Below, in pieces: positions 1 through 12,829 of a stretch of 64,000 bases of DNA (position 1 is its first letter; the number at the start of each line of letters is the position of its first letter). Source of the DNA: Odontesthes bonariensis (lineage: Eukaryota; Chordata; Actinopteri; Atheriniformes; Atherinopsidae); assembly GCF_027942865.1 (NCBI RefSeq), contig NC_134510.1:20577209-20641208 (forward strand), written 5' to 3'. Position numbers and translations under genes: made by a program. The notes beneath the pieces are model-generated. The model saw nothing but the letters and a program-made list of their open reading frames with translations. It was not told the DNA's origin and searched no databases.

Positions 1-136
1 CGGAGGAGCCGCAGACACCGTGACGTCACGTCTGACACGGGCGCGTAGAGGGGAATCATGGGATTTGTGGTTTTCCTTTATTTAAATAAAGGAAGGAAGG
101 ATAAACTGATGGTTTACACTAATACATACATACATT

Positions 137-137
137 A

Positions 138-172
<35 letters not shown>
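137..172. repeat. (TA)n(CA)n microsatellite
   Basis: About 24 bases of alternating TA run directly into about 12 bases of CA. It is a simple-sequence repeat with no coding association. Confidence 0.9.
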
Positions 173-1056
173 AGTTTTAAAAAAACATGTTTTTGTAGAT
201 TATTTTTCTTTTTGGAAATGTTTTCCTTTGGTTTCCATCAAATTCAACATTACAAGCTGAGCTGTGTTAAATCAGTGTTCCCATGTCAAATTGAGAAATA
301 TCAAAAGAAGCCAGCCTAAGGTTGAATATGCAGCCACAGTAACCAAAGACCAACCAACACTGGTAAAAACACAGGGCCTTCACTCCCTTTCCCTTAAAAA
401 GCCTTTATTTTTATTTTTTTAAATCATTGTATTCAAACACAAATATGTAAAAACTATACGTCACATAGCATATCAAACTTCCAAACCCATACATGAAGAT
501 TATTTGCTCAAAGTTATTCCAATCGCAGCTCAAGATGCTTCTCCCAGATATTAGATATTTCCCATCTGTTGTTTTGGACAGCGGGTCGACGGTGCCGGTG
601 TTGTGCCAAGAAATGCAGACTTTTACCGAAATAAGCATCCCCTGCCGGTCATGCTTTAAAGAGAGTCTGGAATGGAATGATATAACTACATCATAACTTT
701 GTTAATCTGATTGAATTAACAGATGCGAATTTCAACAAGTCCAAAATTGTCTCTAAAATGAAAATAATCAAATTCCATAGTTTTAAGTTTTTATATTATT
801 TCATCTGTGCTATACTGAGTTAAGATTGATATTCATAGAAAATGTCTCCAACCGTCTTACTACAAAAGTCTTAGTCACCGCCCTTACTTTGGAATATTTG
901 CACAATAATATAATAATAGGTGAAAGAGATGCTCTAAAATGTACAGTTGTCGGATTATCATAAATGTACATGTATTATTCATCTACATGAAGAAATGATA
1001 ATAAAAAAAAAGATTAACTAATGAAACACCATTGTCAGCTGAATATTATCACTAAC

Positions 1057-1062
1057 TTTATT
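1057..1062 (-). terminator. Probable poly(A) signal, 6-finger terminal exon
   Basis: TTTATT on the plus strand reads AATAAA on the minus strand, about 430 bases past the stop codon at 1493. It is the first canonical hexamer I found downstream; use of this site is inferred. Confidence 0.45.
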
Positions 1063-1492
1063 GGATAAATGTAAGAGTCCACACCTGAACCGGTTTACGC
1101 GCGCACCAATGGGGATGCACTTCTCGGCATACCACCTTGCACATGAAGTGAAACACTGAAGCCACTGTGAATGCATTTGACTTTTAATTAGTTTTTACAA
1201 GAATGATGCAGTTTTACTTCGGGCTCCCATCTTCATCACCTTCGTCTTGTCGGTAAATCTCATATATCAAAAATACATGTTAAAAAAATAATAATAATAA
1301 TAAACTCAGCATTTGACTAGACTCGGTGTTAAACTCATGAGCAGGTGTTTCTTATGTATGCAACACTAACAAAAATGAGACATGTTATGTTACTTTTTTT
1401 TTTTTTTTTTTTTTTAAGGGAAAATACAACGGGGGAATTACTTTGCCTGATTTCTATCAGCCGCAGAGACAGAAAGAAGCTCCTCAGAGGCG

Positions 1493-2730
1493 TTAGCCCT
1501 CGGTGTCGTCCTGTGGGATCGGCACCTCCCCTGTTGCATGTTGTATATAATGCAAATGCAGCTTTGCCATTTCATCAAAGCCCATATCACATTCAATGCA
1601 CTCCCATTCCCAATATTTATGCTCTCTGTGCTGGTTCGGCTCCTTCTCATCGAGCTCCCCTTCTGATTTCGTCTTGTCTGACGGATCAGCAGAACCGGTT
1701 ACCTTGGATACCGGGAAGCAATGCACAGGCTCTCCGCAATCAGACTCCTCAGAGTTTTCATCACCTCCACACTCTGAATCCTCCTCTGGGCTCTGATCCT
1801 CACCCGTGTGCATACTTTCTTCCTTTACTGGCAGTTCTTCCATTTTTGGAAGAGCCGTTTTCATTTCTGGATCATCATCCTCATCATCATCATCATCATT
1901 CACGCTGGTGAGCAGAGCGCTGTTTTTAATATCTTCCTCCTTCACATCAAAGGCAAGGCTCCCGGGAAGCGTCCCACTCATCCCGAGATGACCTGTGAAA
2001 TGCTCACTTTCGTGCGCAACTAATTTCTTGGGATGAGGCTTTGCACTGGCATGTGTGCTTGGGTGACTGTTCTTTTTAGGTCGTCTCAGACTGTGTTTTT
2101 GCAGGTGTTTATCAAGTGACACCTCATCTAAGAAGCCTTGAGCACAGCTCAGACACCAAAACCGCCTCTGGTTATGTAGATCGAGGTGATGCAGCCACGA
2201 CTTTGCAGATGTGAAGTATTTGTTACACTGATCACACTTGGCTGGGGTCGTCTTATATCGTCGCCTTGTCTTGTGAACTAACAGATGACTAAGCAGCCGT
2301 GTCTTCCGGATGAAAGACATCCCACAATCGGGACACTCATACTTGCGCAGGTTCTGATCACTCTGAATCGGGCTTTTTACTGCTGGGATCTCCCTTTCAT
2401 GCAGCCTTTGGTGTTTCTCGAACGAAACCAGGTAACTATAAACCTTCCCACAGACCAAGCAGGCGTAAACTTTTGGCAGCGCATTCTTCATCGAGGGTTC
2501 CGTTTCTGCTGACCCGCTGACGTCACACCCATCTGCACCACCGCTCGCGCCTTCAGGTCCGCTGTCTGCAGCATCCATAATCCCAGAGGCCAGGCCTGCT
2601 GCAGGAGTCCTGCTGTCTCCCATCGGAGCTTCCTCCTCCTCCAGGGCATGCTGGTGCAGGTGAGTGTTGTAGGCGTCCATGTGTGTAAACATCTGTCCAC
2701 AATCCTGACAAGTAACGCTGTACTCTTCAG
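1493..2730 (-). CDS. C2H2 zinc-finger terminal exon (6 fingers)
   Basis: This is a terminal coding exon of a probable nuclear DNA-binding protein. It opens after the acceptor TTTGTAG at 2731 and needs one base from an upstream exon (phase 1). The only matching first exon I found is 12511-12397, which ends in phase 1; joined, they give about 450 aa. Six C2H2 fingers are visible: one at the exon start (TCQDCGQMF...HLHQH), four clustered in the first half (ACLVCGKVY, ECPDCGMSF, KCDQCNKYF, WCLSCAQGF), and a last one (CIECDMGF...HYIQH) followed by ATGEV. A long acidic linker with a run of Asp/Glu (NDDDDDEDDD) separates finger 5 from finger 6. The final finger resembles the last fingers of the genes at 14827 and 30565. 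It could instead be a separate gene with an unseen first exon between 2731 and 4710. Confidence 0.75.
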
Positions 2731-4710
2731 CTACAAAGAAAACAAAAAAACAACATATTTCATAAGCATTTTACAGGGAAATTTGGGCGTGTGGGCTAAA
2801 TGTTTGCCTTGTAAGCATTTTTTTTATTATTATTTTTTATTTATTTGTGCCAGCTTATTGAATAAATAATCATTCTGTGAGGTTCCTGCTGACATTTCAA
2901 ACTTTGTCAGAGATACTAAAAGCCTGCTTATTAATAGCAAAGCTACCAGCAGATGAAGTTACCAGTTGGCAACAACAGCTACAACAGATTCTTCTTTTGT
3001 TAAACTGAATAAAAAAAACCTTAATAGAAGTAGTAAAATTATTCTAATTCCATGCCTTGACAGATTGAAAACTCATCCGATTCTGCTGATCTTATTAGTT
3101 TATCCTATTGAGGAAACCTCACAATTATGGCACAACAGATGCTCTGCGGGTTGTTATTTTCTGACACGTGGCACATGTTTGAATGAGAGGAAGTCGTCTT
3201 TAAGGCTGTAGCAATCTCCAAACGGCATTTGTTAGGACAGCCCAAGCCTGCAACTCATCTTTGAACTGACTTGTTAACATTCGATCCACTACCTTTGGCA
3301 GAAGACTGAGAAGATGGCCGAAGACCTGAAGATCAGGGACGCAGCGATCACACCAAAAGACGTTCGGCTTACAAAATACAATAAATAAATAAAGGGAAAA
3401 AGAACCCAACACTTACACTTACAGGCTGTTCTCTTTCTGGAGGTTTCGGCACACAACTGTAATTCATATTAGCTTTCATAACGATAATTAAAGAAGTTTA
3501 AAATGTGCCGCTCTTCTGCTGGCGCGCTCATCAGCCTCCACGTACTACAAGCTTTGTATAAACCACGACAAGGTCACTTTTATGTGGAATCCACCGCCAC
3601 GTCCTCGTGTAAAAAAATAAAATAAAAACCAACAGAATTTCAGGAAAAAGCTTCACACAAAAAGGTTTAATGCATAAACACCTCGGACAAACTGATGAGA
3701 TCACATTGAACCACGCATTAAACACACCAGGCAGCGAGACGCTTGTTAAAGAACTTTTATCTTCTTTGCATCTTTCTAACAGCAAGTTAAACAAGTAGTC
3801 ACGAGCTACACTGGTCATGTAGAAGGGAAAAAAAGAAAAAAAAAAACAAAAACATAAATTAAAATCAAACGTTTCCCCTCTAACAACTATCTAACGGGAA
3901 CGTGAGTACAATTTTAGTCAAGTAAAGAGTAGTCTTTCCACAACGAAGAGAAATAACACAAAGAAATAATACAGGAGCTTATGGCTCAATTCATGGGAAA
4001 CGTATCATACAAAACATTCAATGACTTGAGCGTTAAATTTGCTTTGTGGGATTTAACTAATGTTCACTACTGGCAAGAGGTCAAATAACCCAGTGTCAAG
4101 CATATTTAAGTTGTCTGTAAAACATTGAGTAGTACTAAATTGGGCAATATTTCCAGCATTTAGAAAAAAACAACAGCAGCAAAATTTGTACATATCTGGG
4201 CTGAAGAGTCATTTCAATCCTTCATTAACCTTGAAATAAGTAGTGTATCAACAGCTCTGCTCATCTCTGTGAGCTTTAATGCATGAAGACATACGTGCTT
4301 CTTCTTCCCCCCCCCCCCCTTCTTTTTCTTAAACATCCGAATATGAATCAACACTTTAAACAAAGAGTTCCCTCGAAGGGATCAACAAAGCTCAGCTGAC
4401 ATTCATGACAGGCATATTTCAAAACCAAAGCGACCCCGACAATGGCTCAAAGCTCATAAACACACGACGGATATCCGAGTCCAGTGTAAAGGAAAGCCTG
4501 AGAAGAGAAAACTAACGGAACGTTCTAGCTTAACACATTTGCGAGCCTCAGAAAACCAAAAACCTTTTACAGTGTCATTGTTTTTTTGTTTTTTTTTGTT
4601 GTTTTTTTACCCCAACCCTCCATTGCCATGTCCTGTACGACGCTGGTGCAAATTAGTCTCTTGACAAACAGTAGTTCCACATTCAAGGCGAGTAAGGCCA
4701 CTGGTTTCTC
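2731..4710. other. Intron / 3' UTR of the 26-finger transcript
   Basis: No coding sequence is supported. The region directly follows the stop codon at 4711, so its right part is probably 3' UTR of the 26-finger isoform. Two overlapping minus-strand AATAAA hexamers at 2836-2845 could end that transcript just before the alternative exon at 2730. A minus-strand segment near 3415-3470 has an ATG followed by a good donor (CCT|GTAAGTG) but ends in phase 0, so it cannot serve the exon at 2730 in frame. Confidence 0.5.
2836..2845 (-). terminator. Candidate poly(A) signals, 26-finger isoform
   Basis: TTTATTTATT on the plus strand gives two overlapping AATAAA signals on the minus strand. They lie about 1.87 kb after the stop at 4711 and only about 105 bases upstream of the alternative exon at 2730. 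The position fits alternative last-exon use; this is inferred. Confidence 0.35.
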
Positions 4711-7700
4711 CTATGAGTCAGCAGCAGGGGTGTCACTCCGTCTTTCGTGGCCGCCGCTACATTCCTGGTGGTGATCGATAAGGTCTTGTGTGTGACTAAA
4801 GGTCCTGAGGCAAACGGAGCAATAGTGCGAGCCGCCGCTGGGACATTGCTGAGTTTTGTGTTTCTGTAATGCAGTTGGTGAAAGGAAGGCTTTGCCGCAA
4901 TGATGGCACTTGTGCCCACTTTGGGACCGGCTGGCTGTGTTAATCGTGGGTGGTTCTCTGTTGTCGGCAGCGGGGACGTTAGGGTTTAGAGGCTTTGAGG
5001 TCATGGCAGCGCTGAGCCGGAAACGCACTTCATTTGGGAGGCGGCAGCGCACTTCGTCGTGCCAGGCGAGGTGCTGCTGCAGCTGGTTCTCGCTCCAGAA
5101 GCCGTGGCAGCACAGAGCGCAACAGTACGGCCGGGTTTTCGCCTTGGTCTTATGGGCTCCCAGCTGTTCCTCTGTGTGGAAAGCTTTCCCACACTTTCCG
5201 CACTTGAAGAAGCATTTCACCGTGTGCTCAGACAGACGGACGTGTGGTGGGGGAACATCAGATGTGGCTTCGGGAGTTTGGACCTCCATCTTATGCTCTT
5301 GATCGACCTCCGAGCTCACACTCTTATGGTCGGGAGGAACACCTGCAGAGCTGAAATGCTCCGTTTCAGAAATGGTTCGTTCCCCACAGTCAAGAAAGAC
5401 AGACGGATCTGATCCGTTCGTCTTCCCTACTCCGCCAACAGCACAATTTTTTGCCCATCCCGAATCTTCCGTTTTGTTGACCTTACTATTCGAGTCGGTG
5501 GGCTCCATTTTCACGCTCAGTAGAAGCTTATCTTTGCGTTTGGAGCTCTTTGAGTGGGCCTGCCACTTATGAGCACGCAGACCTCTTGCTTTTGCAAAGG
5601 TCATGGAGCAGAGGGGGCACTGGTGAGCTTTTGGCTTCGGTCTTGACGACAAGACTTCGTTCCCGCTGGAGTTCATAACATCTTGTCCTGGGACAGGAGC
5701 CAACTGCTCATCTCCCCGATGGTCTGCTGCCTCCAAGATCTTACAATGCTCGGTTTCAAAATGAAAAGCGAGAAGTGAACCTTGCTCAAACGTCTCGACA
5801 CATTCGAGGCATGAAAACTGTTCGGGCGCGCCGTTGCTCTCTGCAGTTTTGTTCGAACCCGCCTCGGTTCTGCTTTGACACTGAGGGTTAAAGATCTGAT
5901 GGCGCTGGAGAACACGATGGTTGAAAAACTGCTTGCCACATTGGTTGCACTGAAAAGGTCCGTCCTCAGTATTGTGGCCAACCGATTTCAAGTCGTCATC
6001 TTTCAGCGAGGACTGCGAACACTTCTTGTCTTTGTGCCATCGTTTGTGGGAGCCGAGGGCCGAGTTGGTCGTGAAGCGCCGCCCACATTCCGAACAATGA
6101 AACAGCCCTTTGCTCGGCTCCTCCTTTTTAGGCTTCTTAAACATGAGAGAAATAGCCAGGTTTGATTTTGTCGTTTTGTTGCCTTCGGCATGAATCCTTT
6201 TGTGAAAATTCAAAGCTCCGACCACTGAAAAGCTTCTGTCGCACTTTTTACATTTGTATTTCAAGTCGGTGGAGCTTAAATTCTCCTCGCTGCCCACGTC
6301 TGCGAACTTGTCCGTCTTTAGCTCGCCACTCTTCGGATCATTCTTTGCATCAGTATGTACCTTTAATTTGTCAGAGCGGCCCATAGTTTCTGACGGTTCG
6401 GTCTTCGCAGCTTCTTGGCTCTCTCTTTTCATGCAAAGTTTCTGGTGAGCCCTCAAAGAGCCCTTGCTGTTGAAATGCGCCAGGCACGTTGCACACTGCA
6501 GATCCTCCAGCGCCGCCGTGGATCGCGGCGAGGACGGAGAATGCCCGGTCTCGTAACCGTGGCTCTTCATGTGGAACTGCAGGGCCTTGGCCCGCGAAAA
6601 CAGCTTCCCGCAGTCAGGGCAGCTGTACGTGTTCTTCTTCAGCTGCTCCACCTGATGCTGAAAAGACTTAATGGGTGGTGGGAGTAACTGGTCACTGTGC
6701 ACAACCTGGTGTCGGAGGAGGCTGGAAAAGAGACGGAACGAGCGGTTGCAGAGTTCGCACTTGTGATTTCCGTTTTCGTGTTTGCGCATGTGCAGCGCCA
6801 TGATGCCTTTGTGGCGGAACTTTCTGCCACACACCGGACACGCCACCTTAGCGCTGGAGCGTTGGTGTCCGTTGACGGTGTGCAACGATCCAGGGGTGCC
6901 TTTTCTTAGCCTCAAATCCACACACTCGGTCTGATTTTGCTTGTGGTGGGAGTAAGCTCCTAAAGACCAAAAACCCTTTCCGCACTGTTCACAATGATAG
7001 ATCTTTGGGCCAAGTAGAGTTTTCTTTGGATTGTATTCTTTCTTACTTGCAGAAATGTTTTCCCTCTTTTGCGCTGAGCAGGTTTTCAAATGGTTAAACA
7101 AGCTGGCCGCATGCAAATAAGACATCATGCAATCTGGGCACTGGAACTGTTTTCTTTTGGGATGATGCAGCTGATGAGAGACTAAAGCCGACAAACAAGA
7201 GAAAACTTTACCACATTCACTGCATGCCAAGGTTTTCGTCTCTAGGTCGTCATGATGATTCGGCTCATCATTGCTCGGGGTTTGATCATTATGGGTCTGT
7301 ATGTGATCGCAGTGTGCTTCATAGCTGCTGCTTTCATGGCCACATTCGTGACACGTGCAAACCGCCACTGACTGACCTTGGGTCTGTTGTCTTCTCTTAT
7401 GAACATCATGCCACATTCTGTGAACGCGCAGCAACGACGGACTAGGAAACCAGCGAAAACACTCTGAACACTCATATTTCTCCTCTGCCGTTGTTTCTTC
7501 CGCCTCGCTTGCTAGCAGTGTACACTGTTCATCAGTTTGCCCAAGGTCAACCTGGACTATTTTCAAGTCTATCTCCGGTTCTAACGCGAGACCTCTGGGG
7601 ATAGCTTCACTTTCACAGTCATCTCTTACTTCCTGATCCGATTCGCACAGCAGCTCCAGATCAGGATTCGGGTCTTGGACCGCCTCGTCTTCAGATTCAC

Positions 7701-10700
7701 TCGCGCTTATCACCTGTACGTTGAAGTCCCCAGGTTCATAGCTCTCCATATCTTCATCAGCCTCACTCAAGTGTGATTCTTCAGCCACACTAGCGGGAAG
7801 AAAACCTTCTGACAGCACTTTTCCTTCTCTCCAAGCCTCAGAGTTCTCGGTCTCTTTCCACCCACTTTCCGGTATTTTACTGTGAGGTAACAGAGGGGAA
7901 CCCACCTGGGCTTCCTTCTCCGTTTCTTTGAAAACATCTGTGTGCTGAAGCTGATGAGAATGCAGCGCTGAGGCCCTGGAAAACTTCAGCCCACAATCTT
8001 TACATTCAAACGCCTTCTTCTGAAGCTGACACACCTGGTGAAGAAAAGACTTTGCCGGGGTCTCATCGCTGTGTGCTGTGCGCTGATGTCTGTAGTAGAA
8101 CGTCAGAGTCATAAACACTTTCCCGCATTCCTCACATGAGAACCTTTTAGCTGAGTCGTCGGAGTGATTAGCATGCCATCGCTGGTGGTTAAAGAGGGCA
8201 ATGTGGCCATTGAAAGTTTTATGACACTGGCTACAGTAAAGTTCGTTACCACTCTTCTTTGGTTTTTGTTTAATTTCTTCTGGAGAGCACTGGCTATTAC
8301 GGCTAAATCGCTGATGCGTTTTCAGCCGCAACTCGGTAGAAAAAGCTTTACCACAAAGACACTTATGAAGCTTTTCAGAATCCGTCTCTGTCCAACCTTC
8401 ACTGGGCTTTGTCTCCACTGCCGACTCCCCAGTCGGAACTACATCTGCCGAGTTCCTATTTTTAGACTTGATCAACTTTTCCTCGTGACAACGTCGATGG
8501 GCATCGAGGGCCGAAGCACGTGAATAATTTCTTCCGCAAGACTCGCACTGAAACGACTTCTTTTTCAAATGTTCCAGATCATGAAAAACTGACTTGGCGG
8601 GTTGTTGGTGAGAGCGCTGATGGTTGAGAAAGTGTCCAATCACAACGTAAGATTTCCCACAATCTGGACATTCATAGGCATGCTGCTTTGGTACTCCAGA
8701 ATGAATCGATGCATCAGGCTCCTTCGAAGAGACCTGGTCGTGGTTCTTCATATGCAAGTGGAGTTCACTCATGTCAACAAAGGAGAGTGAACACAAAGAA
8801 CAGGAATGAAGTGTTTGACTGTCCTTTTCAACATCAAGTAAACTGTCGGATTGCTCGTCTAAATACACGGGTTGCCGCGGGTGCTGATGGCGATGCTCCA
8901 AGAAGGCTGCCTCCTCTCTGAAGCCTTCTCCACAATCCCGACAGCAGAAAACCCCAACCCCTAGAAATAGAAATGGGAAAATAGGAGGTCAAAGCCACTC
9001 CTGTTTCCAAAGAAGGAAAGAAAGAAAATAAATATCACAAAAACACAGGTGCAAAGCATCTTTATTTTAAACCAGACGTATTTACAGAATAAATCACATA
9101 AAGGAATTTCCAGTGTTTCCCGCAGCGCATTATAGTTAAGCCGGCCACGTTAGCAAACTCGCACTGCTGCCTTGCCTCCCTTCATATCAATGCGTGCAGC
9201 CACCTGCCGATAACTGCACCTGTTACGGCGTTTACTGCTCGGAAGCAGGGGACTGCTCGGTCTGCACGGTCTACACAGCCCGTAGTGATACGAAGGTAGA
9301 GAGAAAATAGTGCCAAGCGATTGTGAGGTCTGACTTTTTCTGGATGGACGATTTTGTGATGCAAATGTATCACTCTTTTGAACGCATATTGTTTTGAGAA
9401 ACAAAACGCTTTATTTTCGGGACCCCAGCCAACTAGCCGGACTACCATCGTCAACGCCAAAACGAGGCTGGAACTCTGCTCACAGGACGCAGCAGGGGGT
9501 AAGTCAATGGGCCTCATGCAACAACCGTTCGTACGCACAGATTTGTTCTTAAATCGTCCGTACGAGTGATTTAAGAGAATTTGCGCATTCACCAATCTTT
9601 TCGTATTTTATGTTTTCTTTCAGGTACGAACAGAATTGAAGAGTGATCCAGACCTGTCGTAGGAGTTTCGTAAAATAGTCCGCTGTTATTCCAATCAAGT
9701 TTGCTTGACCAATGGATTGTAATTACTTTGAAGAAAACATAAATAAATATATACATTATACCCCATAATTATGCTGGCATTATTTTGTTTGACTTAAATT
9801 GTGCACTAATTGAAGGTTCATTTGAATCTGTAAACACAGCGGCTGTCTTGCTACTTTTGGATGCCTTAGCGCGTCAGGCTCTTGGAAGAGACCGTGTGGA
9901 GACAGACGAATGGCTGACATCGCGATTAAGATTCCCAAAGACTGTGCTGCTGCTAATATGCAGCTTGCTAGAGCCACAACTCCAGAGAAAAACACGCCGA
10001 TCAAACCCAATTCCACCACACGTCCAGGTCCTCACCACTCTTGGATTTTTGGCCACTGGAACCTTTCAGAGGGAGATTGGAGACAGATCGGGGGTGTCAC
10101 AGTCCTCTGTGAGCTGTGCGCTCCCCTTGGTCATCAAAGCTCTGATCAGTTTATCTCCCGCGGTACATCAGATTCCCATACACCGCTGTCCAACAAGTAC
10201 AAATTAAGAGGGACTTTCAATTGGACTGCCAATCATAATTGGAGCACGAGACACATATACGCATCAAAGCCCCCGTGCTGTCGTGGAGCGCACTGAGCTG
10301 AAGGCCAGGTGGGTGTGTCTCGATACCTCGTTCATGGCGCAATATTGCCATGAACGAGGGTCTCCTACTACCTGAACCAGCCCAGGCAGACCAGAAGGTG
10401 TGGTGCCAGAAGACCCCCCTCATGGACCACCCCATCAAACAGCCATCATGATGAGGCAACAACTGATTGCACGGCTTTAGTTGAAGTCATCGATCGCCTG
10501 CCCATGGCGAGACGGTTTTTTTTAAGCCATTTTCATATCAAACCATTTTTTTATTTTATTTCGGTGACATGGTATTAACAGCACGCTTTAGCAGGTCCCG
10601 TAATTCCACTGCTGACACTGCTAAAAATGACAGATTTTCCTTTTTGGATCTCTGAAAGCAGAACTTCAGTCTCAGAGCCTGTAAAGTTGTTCTTTTTGCG

Positions 10701-12511
10701 CCTTGATGTCATTCTCATGACTCAACACTCAACACTTCCTGGCACAGGAGCGAGGAAGCACAACCTTATATGGTATCATTTTGGGCGTGTTGTATGCAAA
10801 TCTACTATCCTCGTGCACGTGAACTTAGATACGCACAGGTGGGATTCATCATTTACGCAGGTCGTTTACACACTTTTTCCGAAGTTAAGAGCGCTTGTTA
10901 AATCTGACGTGGCGTGTTCGCACGAGACCTTCTTACGAAAAAATTGAGAGAAATTTAGAATAAAAATACGAAAATGTTCTTGCATGAGGCCCATTGTTCA
11001 TAAATGATTTTGCTAATATGGGATGTCACACAGCTTCATGTCAAAAGAGGCGAGCTATCCCTTTAAGCTAAATGTTTTACTATTACTGGATACAACCGCA
11101 GATGAAGAAGTTGCTTTTTTTTTTTTTTTTTTTTTTTAAAACTGGCAAATGCAAACAAGTAACCACAAAACACAAGCAAACTGTAGTAAAGCATGAGATT
11201 GCATCATTAAAATTCAGATTATCTTCACTCTAAAGTCACGTTTAATATCATACGTCAGCCACATTTAAAGGTTATATAGAAATAATATACGAGGGTGTGG
11301 AATATTCAAAAACACCGAGTTTGATCGAACTTTAGTTTGGGGTCACACCAGCAGGAAGAGGATGCTGTAACAACGATCCAGATAGTGGGATGTCACCTTC
11401 GAGAAGCATCCGACAGTTTATCATTAAGAGCTGAGGTGAGTTGTACAGTATCTTAATATGTTCGAGCTCCAAGCAGTGAAAGCAAAGACGATGCTGTTGT
11501 TTGTTTCTCGGCAAAAAATCCAAAATCTGTTTCTGTGCACTCCTCACTCGGAGAGTCCACAGAACATCATTTGACAACTATGAACATTTACAAAAATATC
11601 TTTGGGTAATGATAACCAGCAACTGAACATGTATGAGTCTAAAAGCTGTGGGTTTTCTGGAAAACATTTGATTCCTAATAATCTGAATGAACAAGAAACA
11701 TGAAATAGAGATGATTGGAGCAGTTCAAAGTTTTGCTTTTCTCTAAAGAGGAAAAGCGTGAGTAAGTCTGAAAGTGAAGAAAGATTATTTGAAAAGAAGC
11801 TCCACATCTGAGCTACATCGGTTGAACGTTATACAAATTTAGTTATTGTACACTTAAATCAATCTAATTCAGTAATGCCATTATATTTCAAAAGGTGAGT
11901 AACCCGCAAGTTAGTTTTTCCATTTCTATAGTTTTAGTTTGACTGGGGCGTGATATAATTTTATTATACTATTGAACTATGGACTAATTTTGTCGCATTA
12001 CGACCTGAGCGCACTGCTTGTGGCGCATTTATTTTCATCAAATAAGGAAGAACTACAGTAAAGTGACAATACGAATAGTTTTCAGGTCACATTTACCAAG
12101 CAGAGTGCCAGCTTCGTTAACAGAAGTGCCAATGCTTATTGCATAAACAACTCATGTATGAACCGCAGGGGAAGTAAGTTACCAGAGTCGACAGCATTAC
12201 TTTGTTAAAAGTTCTGTATCTGTTCATGTTCTTTATATCCTCATTTGTAAGTCGCTTTGGATACAAGCGTGTGCTAAATGTATACAGATAAACACATGTT
12301 CTTATGCCGGGGTTAATGTAAGATGGTATTACACCTGACCATAAGAGTGCTACACTGACAGTACTAAGTAACTGCGGCAAATTATTGGATACTTACTGTC
12401 AGCAGAGTCCTCGGTCGGTGGGTCGACGGTAATTTCACATGTACTATCTTCACTGCCGTATTTGTTGTCAGCACCTTCATCTCTGTTTGCTGCGGCAGCA
12501 GATTCGTCCAT
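4711..12511 (-). CDS. Large C2H2 zinc-finger protein (about 26 fingers)
   Basis: Two coding exons give about 1454 aa: 12511-12397 (start ATG; acidic peptide MDESAAAANRDEG...; donor GACA|GTAAGT, phase 1) and 8960-4711 (acceptor TTTCTAG, phase 1, stop TAG). The second exon begins directly with a finger (CCRDCGEGF...HRHQH). About 26 C2H2 fingers are spread singly or in pairs along the protein and separated by long linkers. There is no continuous TGEKP array. Finger 5 has C-x-C (KCLCGKAF) instead of C-x2-C, and several end in H...C. A long acidic stretch lies in the first half (for example EADEDMESYEPGDFN). A nuclear DNA- or protein-binding role is inferred from the fingers. No KRAB, BTB, SCAN or ZAD domain is visible. 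The overall form recalls the ZNF646 type of multi-finger protein, but I cannot assign an ortholog. Confidence 0.85.
9000..12396. other. Intron 1 of the zinc-finger gene
   Basis: This is intron sequence between exon 12511-12397 and the acceptor at 8961. Its main content is the Harbinger-type element at 9505-10996. The rest is AT-rich with no supported coding exon. A plus-strand donor-like GTAAGT at 9499 and a short open frame at 9378-9569 have no domain. Confidence 0.6.
9505..10996 (+). mobile_element. Deleted PIF/Harbinger transposon
   Basis: Terminal inverted repeats CAATGGGCCTCATGCAA (left) and TTGCATGAGGCCCATTG (right) bound a 1.49-kb element. A plus-strand frame at 9785-10207 matches the N-terminal half of HARBI1-like transposase (LLLDALARQALGR; then LTTLGFLATGTFQREIGDRS and GVSQSSVS helix-turn-helix region). 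After it, pieces resembling GxPxIIGAxD (near 10225) and RAVVERT (near 10280) lie side by side, so most of the DDE catalytic core is deleted. The element is therefore non-autonomous. I could not define a clear 3-bp target-site duplication. It sits in the first intron of the minus-strand zinc-finger gene. Confidence 0.82.
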
Positions 12512-12778
12512 CTTGGCGTGGTTCTCTGATACTGTTAGCTACAGGCTAACTCACTCTGGCCAGCCAAACAGCGTTGTATTAAAGTAGTTTATCTTGTCGC
12601 TGCACAGTCAGCTCAGGCGGAGAAAAGATGGAGGAAACTAAAACGTGCGAAGAACCGATTCATTCCTACGTAATAATGCAGCATACCTGTCACAATCAAC
12701 GCGAGTATTGATTTACAAAACAACAAGCTACTCTACACATGCGCAGTATGATCATTCTCTCCCGGGCGGAAGTGTGTT

Positions 12779-12829
12779 CTTCTTCTTCTTCTGCTGCTGC
12801 TGCTGCTTCTTCTTCTTCTTCTTCTTTTT
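12779..12829. repeat. (CTT)n(CTG)n microsatellite
   Basis: Trinucleotide runs TTC/CTT, then CTG (five or so), then CTT again, about 50 bases. It lies upstream of the presumed transcription start of the first zinc-finger gene. Confidence 0.85.

Larger units (their letters stand above)
1..1492. other. Left-edge non-coding DNA
   Basis: No supported gene. The first 60 bases are GC/CpG-rich and carry a perfect CRE palindrome TGACGTCA at 21-28, which would suit the promoter of a gene lying off the left edge; that is inference. The remainder is AT-rich and includes the presumed 3' UTR of the minus-strand zinc-finger exon ending at 1493. Short open frames here (for example 411-638 and 1345-1911) have no recognisable domain. 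Confidence 0.6.

Noticed and set aside
1345-1911. 188-aa plus-strand frame starting in a poly-T tract and ending in His-rich sequence
   Set aside because: The poly-Phe run comes from a T-tract and the His run is antisense to the Asp/Glu tract of the zinc-finger exon.
3415-3470. Possible first exon for the 6-finger exon (ATG and donor GTAAGTG, minus strand)
   Set aside because: It ends in phase 0, whereas the acceptor at 2731 needs phase 1; joining them gives a frame without fingers.
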